Source: Balanoglossus misakiensis (Eukaryota > Hemichordata). From it: a stretch of DNA of 64,000 nt. Below the pieces are notes generated by a model. That model was not told the DNA's origin. It worked only from the letters and a program-made list of their open reading frames with translations, and did no database searches. Every line of letters starts with the position of its first letter. The stretch's first letter is position 1. The position numbers were made by a program, and so were the translations under genes. Positions 42,602-55,700 of the stretch are shown piece after piece. Location: positions 5,394,001-5,458,000 of the forward strand of contig CM082586.2 of the NCBI GenBank assembly GCA_040954595.2. The letters run 5' to 3'.

Positions 42602-44905
42602 CCTTTTGACCCTATTGGATACTGATGTCAGGTGCTACCATGACGACGCTGCCCTGGGCAACAAACAAGCAGCAATGGAAGGACATTTCTCTGCAATAAT
42701 CCTGTGTTTTGCAAAATTTACTGAAGTCAAGGTTTAAATACAACACAGATTTTATTTTCTGATATCTGACTGGAGGCCTAGTCTTTGTTTTATCAGTGAC
42801 CAGTTAGCTTTAGTATAGTTACAAGAATCTTCTAGATATCTACCTTTTAATAAGGGTCTGTATTGCCATACTCTTATCAGTGGAAACAGTTTTACATAGA
42901 ACTCTGCTAAAATACGAACGACGAAATTGATGTCTTTGTCACTGATGATCAGACATACAGTGAAAATGCAAGTTTTAAAAAAAATCTGATGTGTGCAAAA
43001 TATTTGATAGATGTTTATGGGATCAAATTATACAAACTCTTCGATAGGCGTGTATACCGGTATATATGACTGCATATTTGCTCATATCACACTCTAATTG
43101 TTGAGAGTTATTCTGATCTTGTCACAAAATTTACATATTTGCTATCAAGTTTACATATTTTTGTTAGCCATATGGTGATTGGGCCCCACATTGCACTGGC
43201 CATAAAGTGGTGTTTTATGATTTTGCTCCAGTGTCCCATGGATGACTGGATCGATAGGAATTTATCGATATGATGGAGGGGAGAAACTGGTGTAGGACAG
43301 TACCGAGAATATAATGCATGTGTGAATAAAGATGTGCAAACTCCTGCAAAGTGAAATGGTAGATTTATAACAAAAGTTAACAGCTGAAATTTCATGCTGA
43401 TCGAATGATTCATGTCCGCTGGTTAGCCCAACCAATGATCGCTGGAGTAATTAATTTATATGAATTTTAGGGCTATTTTCCTGCTTATTTATTGTCTAAA
43501 ATACATCCATCCATGCAAATGTTTATGATTCAATGGAGATGCCTCATGTGCCTAAAATATGTCAGTCACCATTTTACTATATATGCATGGTAATTGTTGT
43601 TTTACATATTGACTGGTAGCCCATAAGTTACGCTGATTTTGTGATTGGCAGCTATCAATTACTGTCACTGTTTAATAAGCATATCACTTTGTTAAGATTA
43701 ATTGTATTGAGTCTATGGCTGATCAATTACTGCAAACATTGATCTAGTTACTATGATTGACAGCTGTCAGTCAGGTGTCATAACAACTCGAAGAAAACAA
43801 ACTCACCAACAACATTGGTGCTTCGATGTTAAAAACAAAATATCCAACAATTGTGTGCAAGTTTTTTCTCAGTGCAATTTTTATGGTAATTTGATAATAT
43901 ATGCGGTGACAAAATTTGAGTGCACAGTGTAATTTATTGAATATTTAAATAATAGCATTGTGAATTATATATAATAGTAATTTCAGAATTTTAAGTCAAT
44001 TATTCTGTTGTGTAATGAAGAAAAATTGGCAAATTGTAAATAGTAGATTTTATGACAAGAAACCAGCTTGTTCTTAGGAATGCATTGTATGTTTCCACAC
44101 TGCACAGTCAAAAATGCCATATTGTGTAAAAAACACCTTGAATATTTGACAATAAAAGAACAAATTTATATTTGTCTTTGTATGTATGTATGTATGTATG
44201 TATGTATGTATGTATGTATGTATGTATGTATGTATGTATGTATGTATGTATGTATGTATGTATGTATGTATGTATGAATATGACATCAATGCCATGTCAG
44301 TCTTCACATTAGTGGTAAATAAACAACTGACACTGATGAAAATGCACTTTAGATAGACCTCTGTATATTCGCTAGAAAAACCAATAACCCTACTGGTTGC
44401 CAAGAACTTCAGTACTACATTAACAGTGTTCACAGATTGACATCAGCCAATCTGTGGGCAGTCTTCTTGTAGATAATGAAAATACAACAATTTCAGTTGA
44501 TTAAAAGATCAGTTCTTCATTTCAATTGCACAACTTTCCCATTTTAAGCCAAAAGAGGTGAGAAATTTAAGATAAAACAATCTGAAAGAAGGCAGTGAGT
44601 GTCATATACACCGTACGTACCGGATCTACTCTGCAAATGCAGATAGCAGCATTTAAATTCAATAATAAATAAGAGTTGTATTTGTAAATAAAATGAACTA
44701 TGCAGAAGTTCTCCAGATATAAATTTTAGCTGATCAATTCATAAATAATTATCTAAAGTGCATCTTGCTGAATAAATACGTTCAATAAATACTATTATGA
44801 CTGACCAAATGTGGGCCATTTTGTCATAAAACCCAGTTGCTGACATAGTGTGGATGGGGGACCCATATATTTGGAAAATAGGGGTGCGAGACTTTGATTG
44901 CATCA
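42602..44905. other. Tail-to-tail intergenic region
   Basis: Lies between the convergent cystin-like and GGT genes. AT-rich with a (TATG)n microsatellite. An AATAAA near 43325-43330 might serve the cystin-like transcript. No coding exon is recognised. Confidence 0.4.
44180..44276. repeat. (TATG)n microsatellite
   Basis: About 24 uninterrupted TATG units in the convergent intergenic region. It is the same tetranucleotide family, on the opposite strand, as the long (CATA)n at 354-645. Confidence 0.97.
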
Positions 44906-47900
44906 TCAGTAGGTGAGAGAACCAGAGCCCGGAGTTCTACTGTCCGCATGGGAAGACAGTCTATCCTTGGCCTTCAAAACTCCAAACACACTACTCAAAG
45001 GCTCCACTTTGACAACAGTATGGCCTCGGCTTTCAAGACCACTGACGACAGCCGCAGACACACCATCTGAAGAATCAATTATGAATGACGAGTTATCGAC
45101 CAATGTTTATCTTTTTTTATTGAAAATGCCATTTATAGATAAGTCTCTTTCATTTTGGGATAAATGTGTAACATTAATCTTCCACATAACATCCAAAGAT
45201 GATTCATTTAACCCTTCCATCACCATGGTTCAGCCCAAACTCTTTGTTTTCTATGGTACGGTAGGACCTCTAAAGAGGGGAACTGGGGGTGTATAAAGGG
45301 TTAAAGGTCATCATCTCCTTACCTTCAACTTCCACCTCATTGGGTACTAGATGATGATGTAATCTGCTTTCCTCTACCGCGCCGCTGATGGTATTCACAC
45401 CCAACGACAGAAGATTGAGGAAGACTTCCGCCACGCCCGTTCCAATCCTCGTGCCATTGGTGCCCCCGATGGCAAACCTGGGTAGGCAAGCGTCCTTCTC
45501 GTTGTACACGATCACCGGTGTCGTGCTAGATAGAGGGCGCTTTCCTGGGGCAACGTAGTTGGCCTGGAGTACGAGAAGACAGAGTGACATTTGAATAACT
45601 GCTATGCCTGTACAACATATCTCTTCATCCACCAAAAAACCGGGATTTTCGAAATACCGGTACTGTACTCACTTTGCTGAGCGTCAAGCCGGCATCTGCA
45701 AGGTCCGATTGTTTCTCTGGCCACGTGAAGTCATCCATTTCATTATTGAGTATAATGCCATCTGGTGTGATGACCTTACTGCCAAACATATGATTTACTG
45801 TTCTGAAAGTGGAAGGAAAGTTTTGTCTAATTCTCTTTTCAATGTATGCATTCTTTTGCTCAGTCCAAAGCCATAATTTGTTTTCTATGAAAGGTTGGAC
45901 TTCTACAGAAGGAATTTGGGGTGAAAGGGTTATTTTAATCTTGTGCATGGAGTACATACATTATACGAGATAGAGCTTACTCACGTAGTAACAGAAACCA
46001 TGTTGTCATCGTTGTCTATGACCGAGATGTGTGCCGTGCCCTGTGATGATGACGGGATGTATGGTCCATAGTGGCTTGGTGCGTACGTGGTGTTGTCATT
46101 GATCAGATTTCTCAGCACCTGAGCTGAAGATTTACTGTGATGCCAATACAAAAATAACACGTAGCATTAATTTTTCATTGGAGAATTCCAATACCATTTG
46201 GAACCAGTAATTATCAATCATCAATGTATAATCACCTCAGCATAATGTTCTGCATGTCTGTTGCATTGTCCACAAAATTGGGATCTCCTAACTCAGTCTC
46301 CTGTGCAAAGGCATACTTGAAGGCCTGTTGGAATGAAAATATAATGAAATTCCTGAATACAACACAACAACAAGATTTAATCTACTGAGATGATGTATTT
46401 TAATTGCATGCAGTGATTCTATTTCAAAAACATATACCCTCTTTGGAAGTTTGTATACTAGTAAGTAGGTATGAATACCTTAATCAGCACTGACAATACT
46501 ATTAAAATATAGAGGGAGTCAAACCTCTATTATCCTGTGATAGGTGAGTGGCTGACCTCGGTCAGCCCTGGTGAAATTATATCCTTCTAAGATGTTGATG
46601 ATGGACATGAAGACAGGTCCTCCTGATGGCACTGGTACACCATGTACAATGTAATCTACAAACAGAGTGTATAATAATTATAGAAAGTGTGATCACAGCA
46701 ACACTAACAGAATTCCTGGAGAGGTCAGGTAACCCGCCAGTAGAAGTCACAGAGGAGGGTGTGTACACTGACAAAAGCCGTCTACCACAGCCATGGTGAA
46801 ACACTGTATATGCATGGACAGGGATGAATACATGTACAAGCACTCACCATGATATTTGGTTTCCAGTGATGTTTTAGCAATCGCTTGGTAACTCTGGAGA
46901 TCTGCTCTGGTCAGAATACCGCCGGATGCTTTCACCTGTCAAAGACAAACCAAAGTATTATGAGCTTACCCTTTGATTCAAAACATAGAAGTGGTACGAG
47001 ATATTTCACATATCACAGTGAGTAACTTAGAGTGGGTGTGAAAATTTACAGGAAAATATATACTTCTCAACCCAATACTTACAGTGTAAATGATGTTATC
47101 TGTCAAGTTTCCATCATAAAATGCATCAATTCCCTCACTGGCTATTAAACCGAGTGTCCTAGCTAGATCTGGTCTTGTCAGATCATCGTCTGCCTTCACC
47201 TTGACGCCGTCAGGAGCATAGATTTCTTTCAAACCCTCTGTCATGTCAGGGTAGTGCTTCTCCACTGCTTTCTCTGTCAAAACAAAAATCAACAATATAA
47301 GCCCCTCCATGGTCTTGGGTACGTGACCCTTCCACCCCTACTATGCCAGTGAAATGGAATATTCCAATGGATTTCTGCAGTATATCATACTACCGGGGGT
47401 AATTGATGTGGAATGTAGCAATCACTCCATAATGACATATTCCCCTTGTATCATTGTAAAGTCTTTGCAAGTGCTTGGATGGGAAAATGGCTATTATATT
47501 TTGTATACCTGTATGCTCAGTCACTTTGAATCCATTGGTTGCCAGGTTGATAGTCGGAGTAAACAATTCGGACCAGGGGATTTTGCCATATTTCTTCCAT
47601 GCTGTGTACATGCCGTGCAATTCACCAGGTACAGCTACAGCCAGTCCTCCCTGAAGAAAACAAAATATTATTCTTCAACTGAAGTTGAAAGTACATGTAT
47701 TACATGTATATATGCAATTGAAATCATAGCTTAGCCCGACTGGACACATTTTAATAATGTATATGATCCAACACTGAAGCCTTCGGGGAATTAATCTCAC
47801 TGATGGAATGGATAGGTGCAAAGTAACACCACACAGCCACAAACCTTTTTAGCCAGAGTTGCATCAGCCCTGAACATGTCCTCTGTAGAATCAGCTGGCG

Positions 47901-49490
47901 CGGTCTCACGAAAGTCAATGGCTTCTACGGACTTTTTAGTCTTGACTAACATGAAACCACCACTGTCGGTGAAAACAGAAAGAGCAAGGTGATTCAGGTC
48001 ATTGTAGTGATGGTGACAGATTTAACAAGCCTTTCCACCAAAGGTCACTTTTATATGAAACGCTAAATATCATCCTTAATCTTAGCTAATTAAACAACAG
48101 ACAAGTTTCAATTGATAGTGATACGCAATGTCACATTGCCAGGACAACTCACCCTCCAATTCCGGAACTCTCAGCGTTGACAACACCCACACACAGCATG
48201 GTTGCTATGGCAGCATCAACAGCGTGACCTTTCCTCTTGAGGATGTCAACTCCGACCTCGGAGCACTGCTTCACGTTGCAAGACACCGCGCCATGGGGCT
48301 CAACCTGTCAAGACATTCAATTAATCAATGTTAAGTACATGTACAATACATTTGCCACTCTTGTAAGTAAAATGAACTCTTCCCAAGAAACTTGGCATCA
48401 TCTGGTGTAGTGCATGGAAATCAGGGTTAACCCTTTCACCCCCAGTTCTCTTTTTACAGGTCCAACCTTACCATAGAAAACAATGGGTTAGGACTGAACC
48501 ATGGCGGCAAAAGGGTTAAAATATCTACAGTTGCAGACTCACCTGCCCAGGACCCAGAAGGATGTGAATAACCATGGCGATGGTCACAGCGATAGAGAAG
48601 GTAACCCCGGCGATGATGACAGCCTTGAGGCCATCGCCGGCACACGGTGAACTTGACGATTTCTGATTGAGGTGCAGCGGTGATTTCTCAGAGTCTGTTG
48701 AGCCATGATGTAGTTGAGCTGAAACAGAAATACAATGGGGGTGTCTCTTTACATTATAGAATGCATTGTAATGACAGGATAAACCAAGACTCGGCAAAAC
48801 GTAGCCTAGAATATCTTTTTTGTGGGGGTGGGTGTAGTATATTGTCCTCATCAGCTGACAAGCTTTTGATCATTGCTAAAATAACTTATTGTAAGGTCAC
48901 ACCCAATAGGGTTAGGTCACAGTGAAAATTCATGAGAAAATACTGATTTTAAACATTTTCTTTAGCCTTACCCAGGATCCAAACAACCAATCTGGATTCC
49001 TGTTTTATAATTAAATGTTTTCTTGTTTGAAAAAATAAATATGATTGCTGTATTAATTAATAATAATATGCATAGTCGTGTTTCTCTAGGTTACGTCACA
49101 ACTATTGTAAATTTCACACAATTTTTATAACCAATTTTTGCACTGTACAATGGTTGAGTCCCTTACATAATACGGTATACCAGCCTATTATACGGGGTTT
49201 TGACAAAGGTTATGTTTTGTTAACATATGCATATTCTACAGGCGCCACGATCAGAAATAAATTCGACCAGCAGACCAACAGACAGCGGATTAAAATAGTA
49301 TTTAAAAACATGACACACAAATCGACAGCCATGATAATATTCAGGGTCACTGCTATTGCTTACCTGATGAATCGATACTGCCGTTCTCTAAATGCAGATC
49401 GAGCACAGGCGTGAGAGGTGAGCCGTCTTGGTGGTCTTCTAGTTTTGAATAAGTCGACACCGGTTTTTCGGTGTCGCCGGAATGGCTCAT
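44906..49490 (-). CDS. GGT: Gamma-glutamyltransferase (GGT1/5-like)
   Basis: Minus-strand coding exons in order are 49490-49364, 48718-48543, 48304-48153, 47962-47845, 47650-47509, 47273-47083, 46935-46848, 46655-46525, 46324-46236, 46134-45985, 45802-45673, 45563-45323 and 45066-44906, giving 631 aa. GGT cleaves the gamma-glutamyl bond of extracellular glutathione and its conjugates at the plasma membrane. It matures by self-cleavage before a catalytic Thr. A 74-residue polar N-terminal tail precedes one signal-anchor span at about 75-95. Conserved features are GHAVDAAIA, GIGGGG, the substrate-binding Arg170 (IDFRETAP), GGLAVAVPGE, the cleavage site Gly437-Thr438 (SQGTAHISV), NNEMDDF, and the oxyanion pair Ser510-Ser511 (GKRPLSS). 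The end ADSRTPGSGSLTY parallels the GGT1 C-terminus. The catalytic set is complete, so it should be active. The N-terminal cytoplasmic tail is much longer than in human GGT1. An upstream in-frame ATG at 49538 would add 16 residues. Confidence 0.95.
45208..45304 (-). mobile_element. TTAACCCTTTCACC element, copy in last GGT intron
   Basis: Bounded by TTAACCCTTCCATCACCATG on the left and GTATAAAGGGTTAA on the right. It has the shared core TTTGTTTTCTATGG and CTCTAAAGAGGGGAACTGGG. It lies in the intron between the last two GGT coding exons. There is no coding capacity. Confidence 0.75.
45848..45933 (-). mobile_element. TTAACCCTTTCACC element, diverged copy in GGT intron
   Basis: Shares CTCAGTCCAAAG, TTTGTTTTCTATGAAAGGTT and TTGGGGTGAAAGGGTTA with the other copies. 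The left terminus is eroded. It lies in the intron between the GGT exons at 46134-45985 and 45802-45673. Confidence 0.65.
48427..48519 (+). mobile_element. TTAACCCTTTCACC element, intact copy in GGT intron 2
   Basis: A 93-bp copy running from TTAACCCTTTCACCCCCAG to GCGGCAAAAGGGTTAA, with the core ACCATAGAAAACAATGGGTT. The TTAA at both ends could be target-site duplication or part of the terminal repeats. It lies 23 bases beyond the splice donor of GGT exon 2. Confidence 0.8.
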
Positions 49491-49956
49491 TTTTATCTCA
49501 GAAACAATCAATATTTCCAATATTTCTCTCACTCTCACTGCACGATATGAACACTGAGGGCGCCGGGCGTGTCCCTTTCACTTACACCCTAGGAGCGTGG
49601 TAATTTTCGAGAGCCCCTTAACCCAGTTTTCACTTTCAGAGTACTCAAGTCACGTGAGACGCAGTGTTCAGCGGACTGTAGTCAAAAGAGTTTCGGATTA
49701 ATTATCAAAGATCATTATGTTGTTTTTGTGCGTATTTTTAATAAACAGCAAACACTGTGGGTTGAAATTTGTTGCTTATTACTCAGTACACAGACTGATA
49801 TCAACGCGCAAAGTTGCATGGGAAATCGCAGACCGGAAGTGCGGAAAATGACCAGACGACATTATGTATATTACATGTTTTGCACGGAAAATGTTGAATT
49901 TTGCGTGCAAAACATCAAAAATAGGAAGGTGGATATGGTTTGAAAATAAAAAGAAA
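49491..49956. other. 5' flank of GGT
   Basis: Upstream of the GGT start on the minus strand. Moderately GC-rich near 49550-49680, including a CACGTG E-box-like word at 49651-49658. No TATA box is evident. No coding exon is seen. Confidence 0.35.
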
Positions 49957-50317
49957 CCAAGTACAAGTTGATACTTTCACTGGTGAGTACCCCTATGTAT
50001 GTTTTTAGACTGTAAATTTGTATATCGGGAAGATATCATAGTTTTTCTTGTGCTTTAGCGACAAGCGACGTCGCACGGCGAGACTACGGCTACACGTACG
50101 CGGGCGGCCGGGCGCTGCTCTCTCGGCAGCCGATGACCCGACCCGTACGTTCACGTCCCGTTGTCCAAGTGACTAGTTGCGTCGGCTCGCCGCAAAAGCA
50201 CAGGAAAAACTACGATATGATACCAGGCTACGATATCTTCCTGATAATTATATAATATTGCAGTCTAAAAACGTACATGGTGGTTCTCACCAGTGAAAGA
50301 ATCAACGGGTAACTTGG
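49957..50317. mobile_element. Foldback element with CpG-rich core
   Basis: Imperfect inverted arms of about 115-125 bp flank a GC- and CpG-rich centre. The left arm starts CCAAGTACAAGTTGATACTT and contains TTTCACTGGTGAG, GTTTTTAGACTG and GGAAGATATC. The right arm, near 50210-50317, carries their complements in reverse order (GATATCTTCC, CAGTCTAAAAAC, CTCACCAGTGAAA) and ends AACTTGG. No open frame spans it, so it is a non-autonomous inverted-repeat element. Confidence 0.8.
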
Positions 50318-50335
50318 TGTGCCCCTCCACACACA

Positions 50336-52735
50336 GTACATTAGTGATATTAATTTAACAGGCAAAATAAGTTTGCCTAACCGTTCACCACTGTTTATGG
50401 TGGCATGTGATTTAGCCTAACCGTTCATCATTGGGCATGGGTAACTGCTTATGGTGGCATATGATTTTGCCTAACCGTTAACCATTGGGCATAGGTGACT
50501 GCTTATGGTGGCATATGATTTTGCCTAACCGTTAAACATTGGGCATGGGTGACTGTTTATGGTGGCATATGATTTTGCCTAACCGTTAACCATTGGGCAT
50601 GGGTGACTGCTTATGGTGGCATATGATTTTGCCTAACCGTTAACCATTGGGCATGGGTGACTGCTTATGGTGGCATATGATTTTGCCTAACCGTTAACCA
50701 TTGGGCATGGGTGCCTGCTTATAGTGGCATATGATTTTGCCTAACCGTTCACCATTGGGCATGGGTGACTGCTTATGGTGGCATATGATTTTGCCTAACC
50801 GTTAACCATTGGGCATGGGTGACTGCTTATGGTGGCATATGATTTTGCCTAACCGTTCACCATTGGGCATGGGTGACTGCTTATGGTGGCATATGATTTT
50901 GCCTAACCGTTAACCATTGGGCATGGATGACTGCTTATGGTGGCATATGATTTTGCCTAACCGTTAACCATTGGGCATGGGTGACTGTTTATGGTGGCAT
51001 ATGATTTTGCCTAACCGTTAACCATTGGACATGGATGACTGTTAATGGTGGCATATGATTTTGCCTAACCGTTAAACATTGGGCATGGGTGACTGTTTAT
51101 GGTGGCATATGATTTTGCCTAACCGTTAACCATTGGGCATGGGTGACTGTTTATGGTGGCATATGATTTTGCCTAACCGTTAACCATTGGGCATTGATGA
51201 CTGTTTATGGTGGCATATGATTTTGCCTAACCGTTCATTATTTGGCATGGATGACTGTTTATGGTGGCATATGATTTAGCCTAACCGTTCACCATTGGGC
51301 ATGGACGACAGTTTATGGTGCATTATTTATGGTTTCAAAGCTGGCAATACAATTATCATTTTTTGATGATTTTCACGAGCTATAACCCATGATTTTTTTT
51401 TTAAATTGAAAAATTTTGAAAATTCGCAAAGTGGAAAAAATGTCATTTTTTGATGATTTTCATGAGCTATATAACCCATACTTTTTGTTAAATGAAGAAA
51501 TTTTGAAAATTCGCAAGGTAGAAAAATTTTCATTTTTAATGATTTTCATCTAATGGTAGTAGACTTTGAAAAAAAAAATTCTGATAATTATCTCAGTTCA
51601 TACATCTGTATGGGATAATGGTAGTAGAGTTTGAAAAAAAATCCTGATAATTATCCAAAAAATCATATCGCCTGTTAAATTAATATCACTCTATGTACTA
51701 AGTTAGGCAACAAATGTCTAGCCACCATAAACAGTCATCCATGTCCAATGGTTAACGGTTAGGCAAAATCATATGCCACCATAAACAGTCATCCATGCCC
51801 AATGGTGAACGGTTAGGCAAAATCATATGCCACCATAAGCAGTCACCCATGCCCAATGGTTAACGGTTAGGCAAAATCATATGCCACCATAAGCAGTCAT
51901 CCATGCCCAATGGTTAACGGTTAGGCAAAATCATATGCCACCATAAGCAGTCACCCATGCCCAATGGTTAACGGTTAGGCAAAATCATATGCCACCATAA
52001 GCAGTCACCCATGCCCAATGGTTAACGGTTAGGCAAAATCATATGCCACCATAAGCAGTCACCCATGCCCAATGGTGAACGGTTAGGCAAAATCATATGC
52101 CACCATAAGCAGGCACCCATGCCCAATGGTTAACGGTTAGGCAAAATCATATGCCACCATAAACAGTCACCCATGCCCAATGTTTAACGGTTAGGCAAAA
52201 TCATATGCCACCATAAGCAGTCACCCATGCCCAATGGTTAACGGTTAGGCAAAATCATATGCCACCATAAGCAGTCACCCATGCCCAATGGTTAACGGTT
52301 AGGCAAAATCATATGCCACCATAAGCAGTCACCCATGCCCAATGGTTAACGGTTAGGCAAAATCATATGCCACCATAAACAGTCACCCATGCCCAATGGT
52401 TAACGGTTAGGCAAAATCATATGCCACCATAAGCAGTCATCCATGCCCAATGGTTAACGGTTAGGCAAAATCATATGCCACCATAAGCAGTCACCCATGC
52501 CCAATGGTTAACGGTTAGGCAAAATCATATGCCACCATAAACAGTCATCAATGCCCAATGGTGAAAGGTTAGGCTAAATCATATGCCACCATAAACAGTC
52601 ATGAACGGTTAGGCTAAATCATATGCCACCATAAACAGTCATGAACGGTTAGGCTAAATCATATGCCACCATAAACAGTCATGAATGGTTAGGCTAAATC
52701 ATATCGCCCGTTAAATAATATCATTCTGTGTACTG
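50336..52735. repeat. Large palindrome of two inverted 54-bp minisatellite arrays
   Basis: The left array (about 50367-51322) has 18 head-to-tail units containing GCCTAACCGTT. The right array (about 51720-52702) has 19 units in the opposite orientation. Most units are 54 bp. The outermost units (one on the left, three on the right) are a 40-bp short form lacking ATTGGGCATGGGTG. A terminal motif containing GATATTAATTTAACAGGC stands at the left edge (about 50337-50364). Its complement occurs at the inner edge of the right array (about 51668-51694) and, diverged, at the far right (about 52703-52730). The spacer (about 51330-51665) holds two roughly 90-bp direct repeats and a duplicated GATAATTATC segment. 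No gene lies within. Confidence 0.95.
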
Positions 52736-55700
52736 CGTTAGGCAACGGGTGTCTAGCACTGTGAACAAACAGCCACACATGCATGCTAAATGGTAGACAG
52801 TTGGGGGATGGCGTGGAACTGGTTTATTGTCGACGTGCGCGACAGTTTAGGGTAGTCAGGCAAAATCATATCGCCTGTAAATATCTTGTCAGTCAGTCGC
52901 ATGCCATGCCACTTCCCCGTCCGTCTACGTTGTTGGGACCGGGAAAACGCATAGTCGTAGTGGGGTATACCCACAGCATGGGGTATCAAATGCCGCGGCA
53001 ATTTCGAACGGTTACTTTTATTTCTGCCCAAAATTCTCATCAGGAACCAGTGTTTTGGTCCACGGGGAACCTACCCACTCAAGGATATCCGGCCATCGCA
53101 CGATTTTCCACCGAAAATCGGCGTTTTGTTGACTTTAGTGAGGATTACAAGCCTTACAACGCGACGGCCATCTTGACTATGACGTCATCTTCTCGCAAAT
53201 AAAATACGACCGCCCAGTTTTAGCTCATAAAACCAACATAGTTTAACATTTGGTACGTTTATTTTAAATTTAAAAGCCAGGAAATAAACGAAAGCCAGAA
53301 AACATGAAAAGACAGAAAAAGTTTTGAGTACTGACGAACGTGAAGTTGCGAGAAGATGACGTCGTGAGTCAAGATACACGGCAAAGTGATATAGAGGGCG
53401 CTATATTAGTAAAGCTGAAGTTGCATGCTGGGAGATATTCAATGACAAAACACACCGCGTGGCACGATATTTTGGAAAACCAGGGTTTTGGATTACTTTA
53501 TTGCAAAGACAAACTTATCAAATATGAGATGAACAAAACCATGTATAAATACAATTAAGTAAGCTGTGCATGAACAAAACTGTTGGAAGAAATCCTGAAC
53601 TGCATGTGAAGAGGCCTCAGTGAAAATTTGGATTTACACGTGGGAATGTTGAATGTGGTATCCATACCCACTCGTAAGCAACTTCCATAGTGCACATGAA
53701 GGTGGTGGAAATAGTGAATGAAGGAAACAAACAAACATAAGGGGCATCCCTTGGAAAACAAATGTAAAATACCTTTAGAACTGTTCATAAATATAATTCT
53801 AAAAATATGTATGAATGGTGAATTACATAATGATATAAGCACTGGGCACTATGCATTGATAACGTCAACAAAGGCAAGAAAATGTTTGTTTTTGTTAAAA
53901 ACCCTATACTCTTAATCCAAGAAACAAGAGCACATTTGTTGCATGTACAGTACTAGTTATTGTTCAAACTGAGAAACTATGAAGGTGGCTTGTCTCACTA
54001 TACAGACTAACATTTAAAATGAGATTCTTGTGTTTCTATTCAGATCTATAAAATTGCCACAAAGCACACTAAGAATCCTATCAAGAAAATACTGTCTATA
54101 TACTGTATAGTCTATGGTCAAAACAGTACAGCCCAGCTTAAAGTTCGAAGTTCATGCACATTCACACTATCCCATAATGCAACCAGCACAGCCATCTCGA
54201 CATAGATCAAACTCAATCCAGTGTTGCATTCTGGGATAAACGGACCTCTGACAGCTGATTGATCTCACTCTTATATGCCAGAGCTTACCCAACATGCTTT
54301 CTTTCCCCAAGCAAAGGCCCTTCTGTCCACTTAAGGTACATTCCAGTTGACCATAACCAATCTTCACTAAATATCATAGACAGACACATCTTATCATGAT
54401 AAATTAAAAACAGGCTGTATATTGTAAAACCTGCCACTACAGTACAATATATAACATATATATACATCCAATGTTTTTATCAGCATATAAATTAAGCTGC
54501 TTGCTTTGCAAAATTTCATACGAAAATTATAACCATGTGGAGATATATTGTTACAAATTATCTTGATGGGAAAGCCACAAAAAAATAACAATCAAGCATT
54601 CTAACCTTTATTGAAAAGGCATATTTTGTAAATTAAAAAGAATGGAATTTACCTAGGATTGAAGTTCTAAGAAAGTAAATATATATCTTTTATTGGTTTT
54701 GAAAACAAGGTTTCATAGCTAGTGTGTAAATCTATCAAGCGCTACACACTGGTAAGAGTGTCCACGCAACAAGTTTTCAAAAATCTGTTTCCTAGGAAAC
54801 TGCAATGACACTGAAAATACTTCGTGTGACCCAGAAAGACACATCGGAATTCTGTTATGACCTCAAACATAACAGCAAAATTGCTGTTATTTTTTTTATT
54901 TTTACATTCATTTCATAGTTTCCTATCAAACAAAAGTCAACAGAACAATTTTGAGAATCTTTTCCAGCGCTGTGTCCTAGCAGAGATATTTGAAAGCCGT
55001 TTGGTGGAGACTCGTCTCGGATTCAGTCATGTGATATGTGACTGAACGATATTTGAAATTCAAAACAATTTCTGGTGTAAAATATGCTGCTAGCCAATGT
55101 CGGTCACATGACTATCACATGATTACCGCATGTAGCTCTATCTTGCTGTTTTTGTTTCTATTTGTATTTATTTTTATTCTTTTTCTCTTAATTGATTTTT
55201 TAAATATAACAATCATAATTTTCTCTATCTAATTACACATACACAAGACCTAGGCCAGATAGATGGGCATTCAGAGTTCGAAAATGTGATGCGTCGAACA
55301 CAGCACAGCACACTTGGTGAGATTTCTGTGTCACTTTTTAGAAAACTCTTCATACACCCCTGACCTCTGATACCTGACCCACAGATCAAAGGTCACTTGA
55401 ACCACACAGGGATTCCAAAACAGCACTATAATGACCGTAATATGTGCAATATTTATACTTTTTCTACTCTCAGCCCTACTACAATACATTTATTTTTTTA
55501 CAAAGAAGTTCTAAAATTCTAACTTTTTCTCTCCCCTAACATTTACTCGTACAAAGTTGCTATCTTTTAAAACTCTGACATCAAGGCATCTTTGCACTTT
55601 GTGCCATGGTCCAACATTATGGATTTTTTTTACCATAAAGCAAAAACTGAATATTAATGTTCTATTTCTGTCTTAGAGATTCCAGTACTACACTGTCACA

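Noticed and set aside
50367-52702. CRISPR array
   Set aside because: The 54-bp units are head-to-tail with no unique spacers, sit in two inverted blocks, and the genome is eukaryotic.
52783-53202. 139-codon open frame as a gene
   Set aside because: No recognisable motif, no splice or family support, and the composition follows the GC-richer local DNA; a chance frame is more likely.
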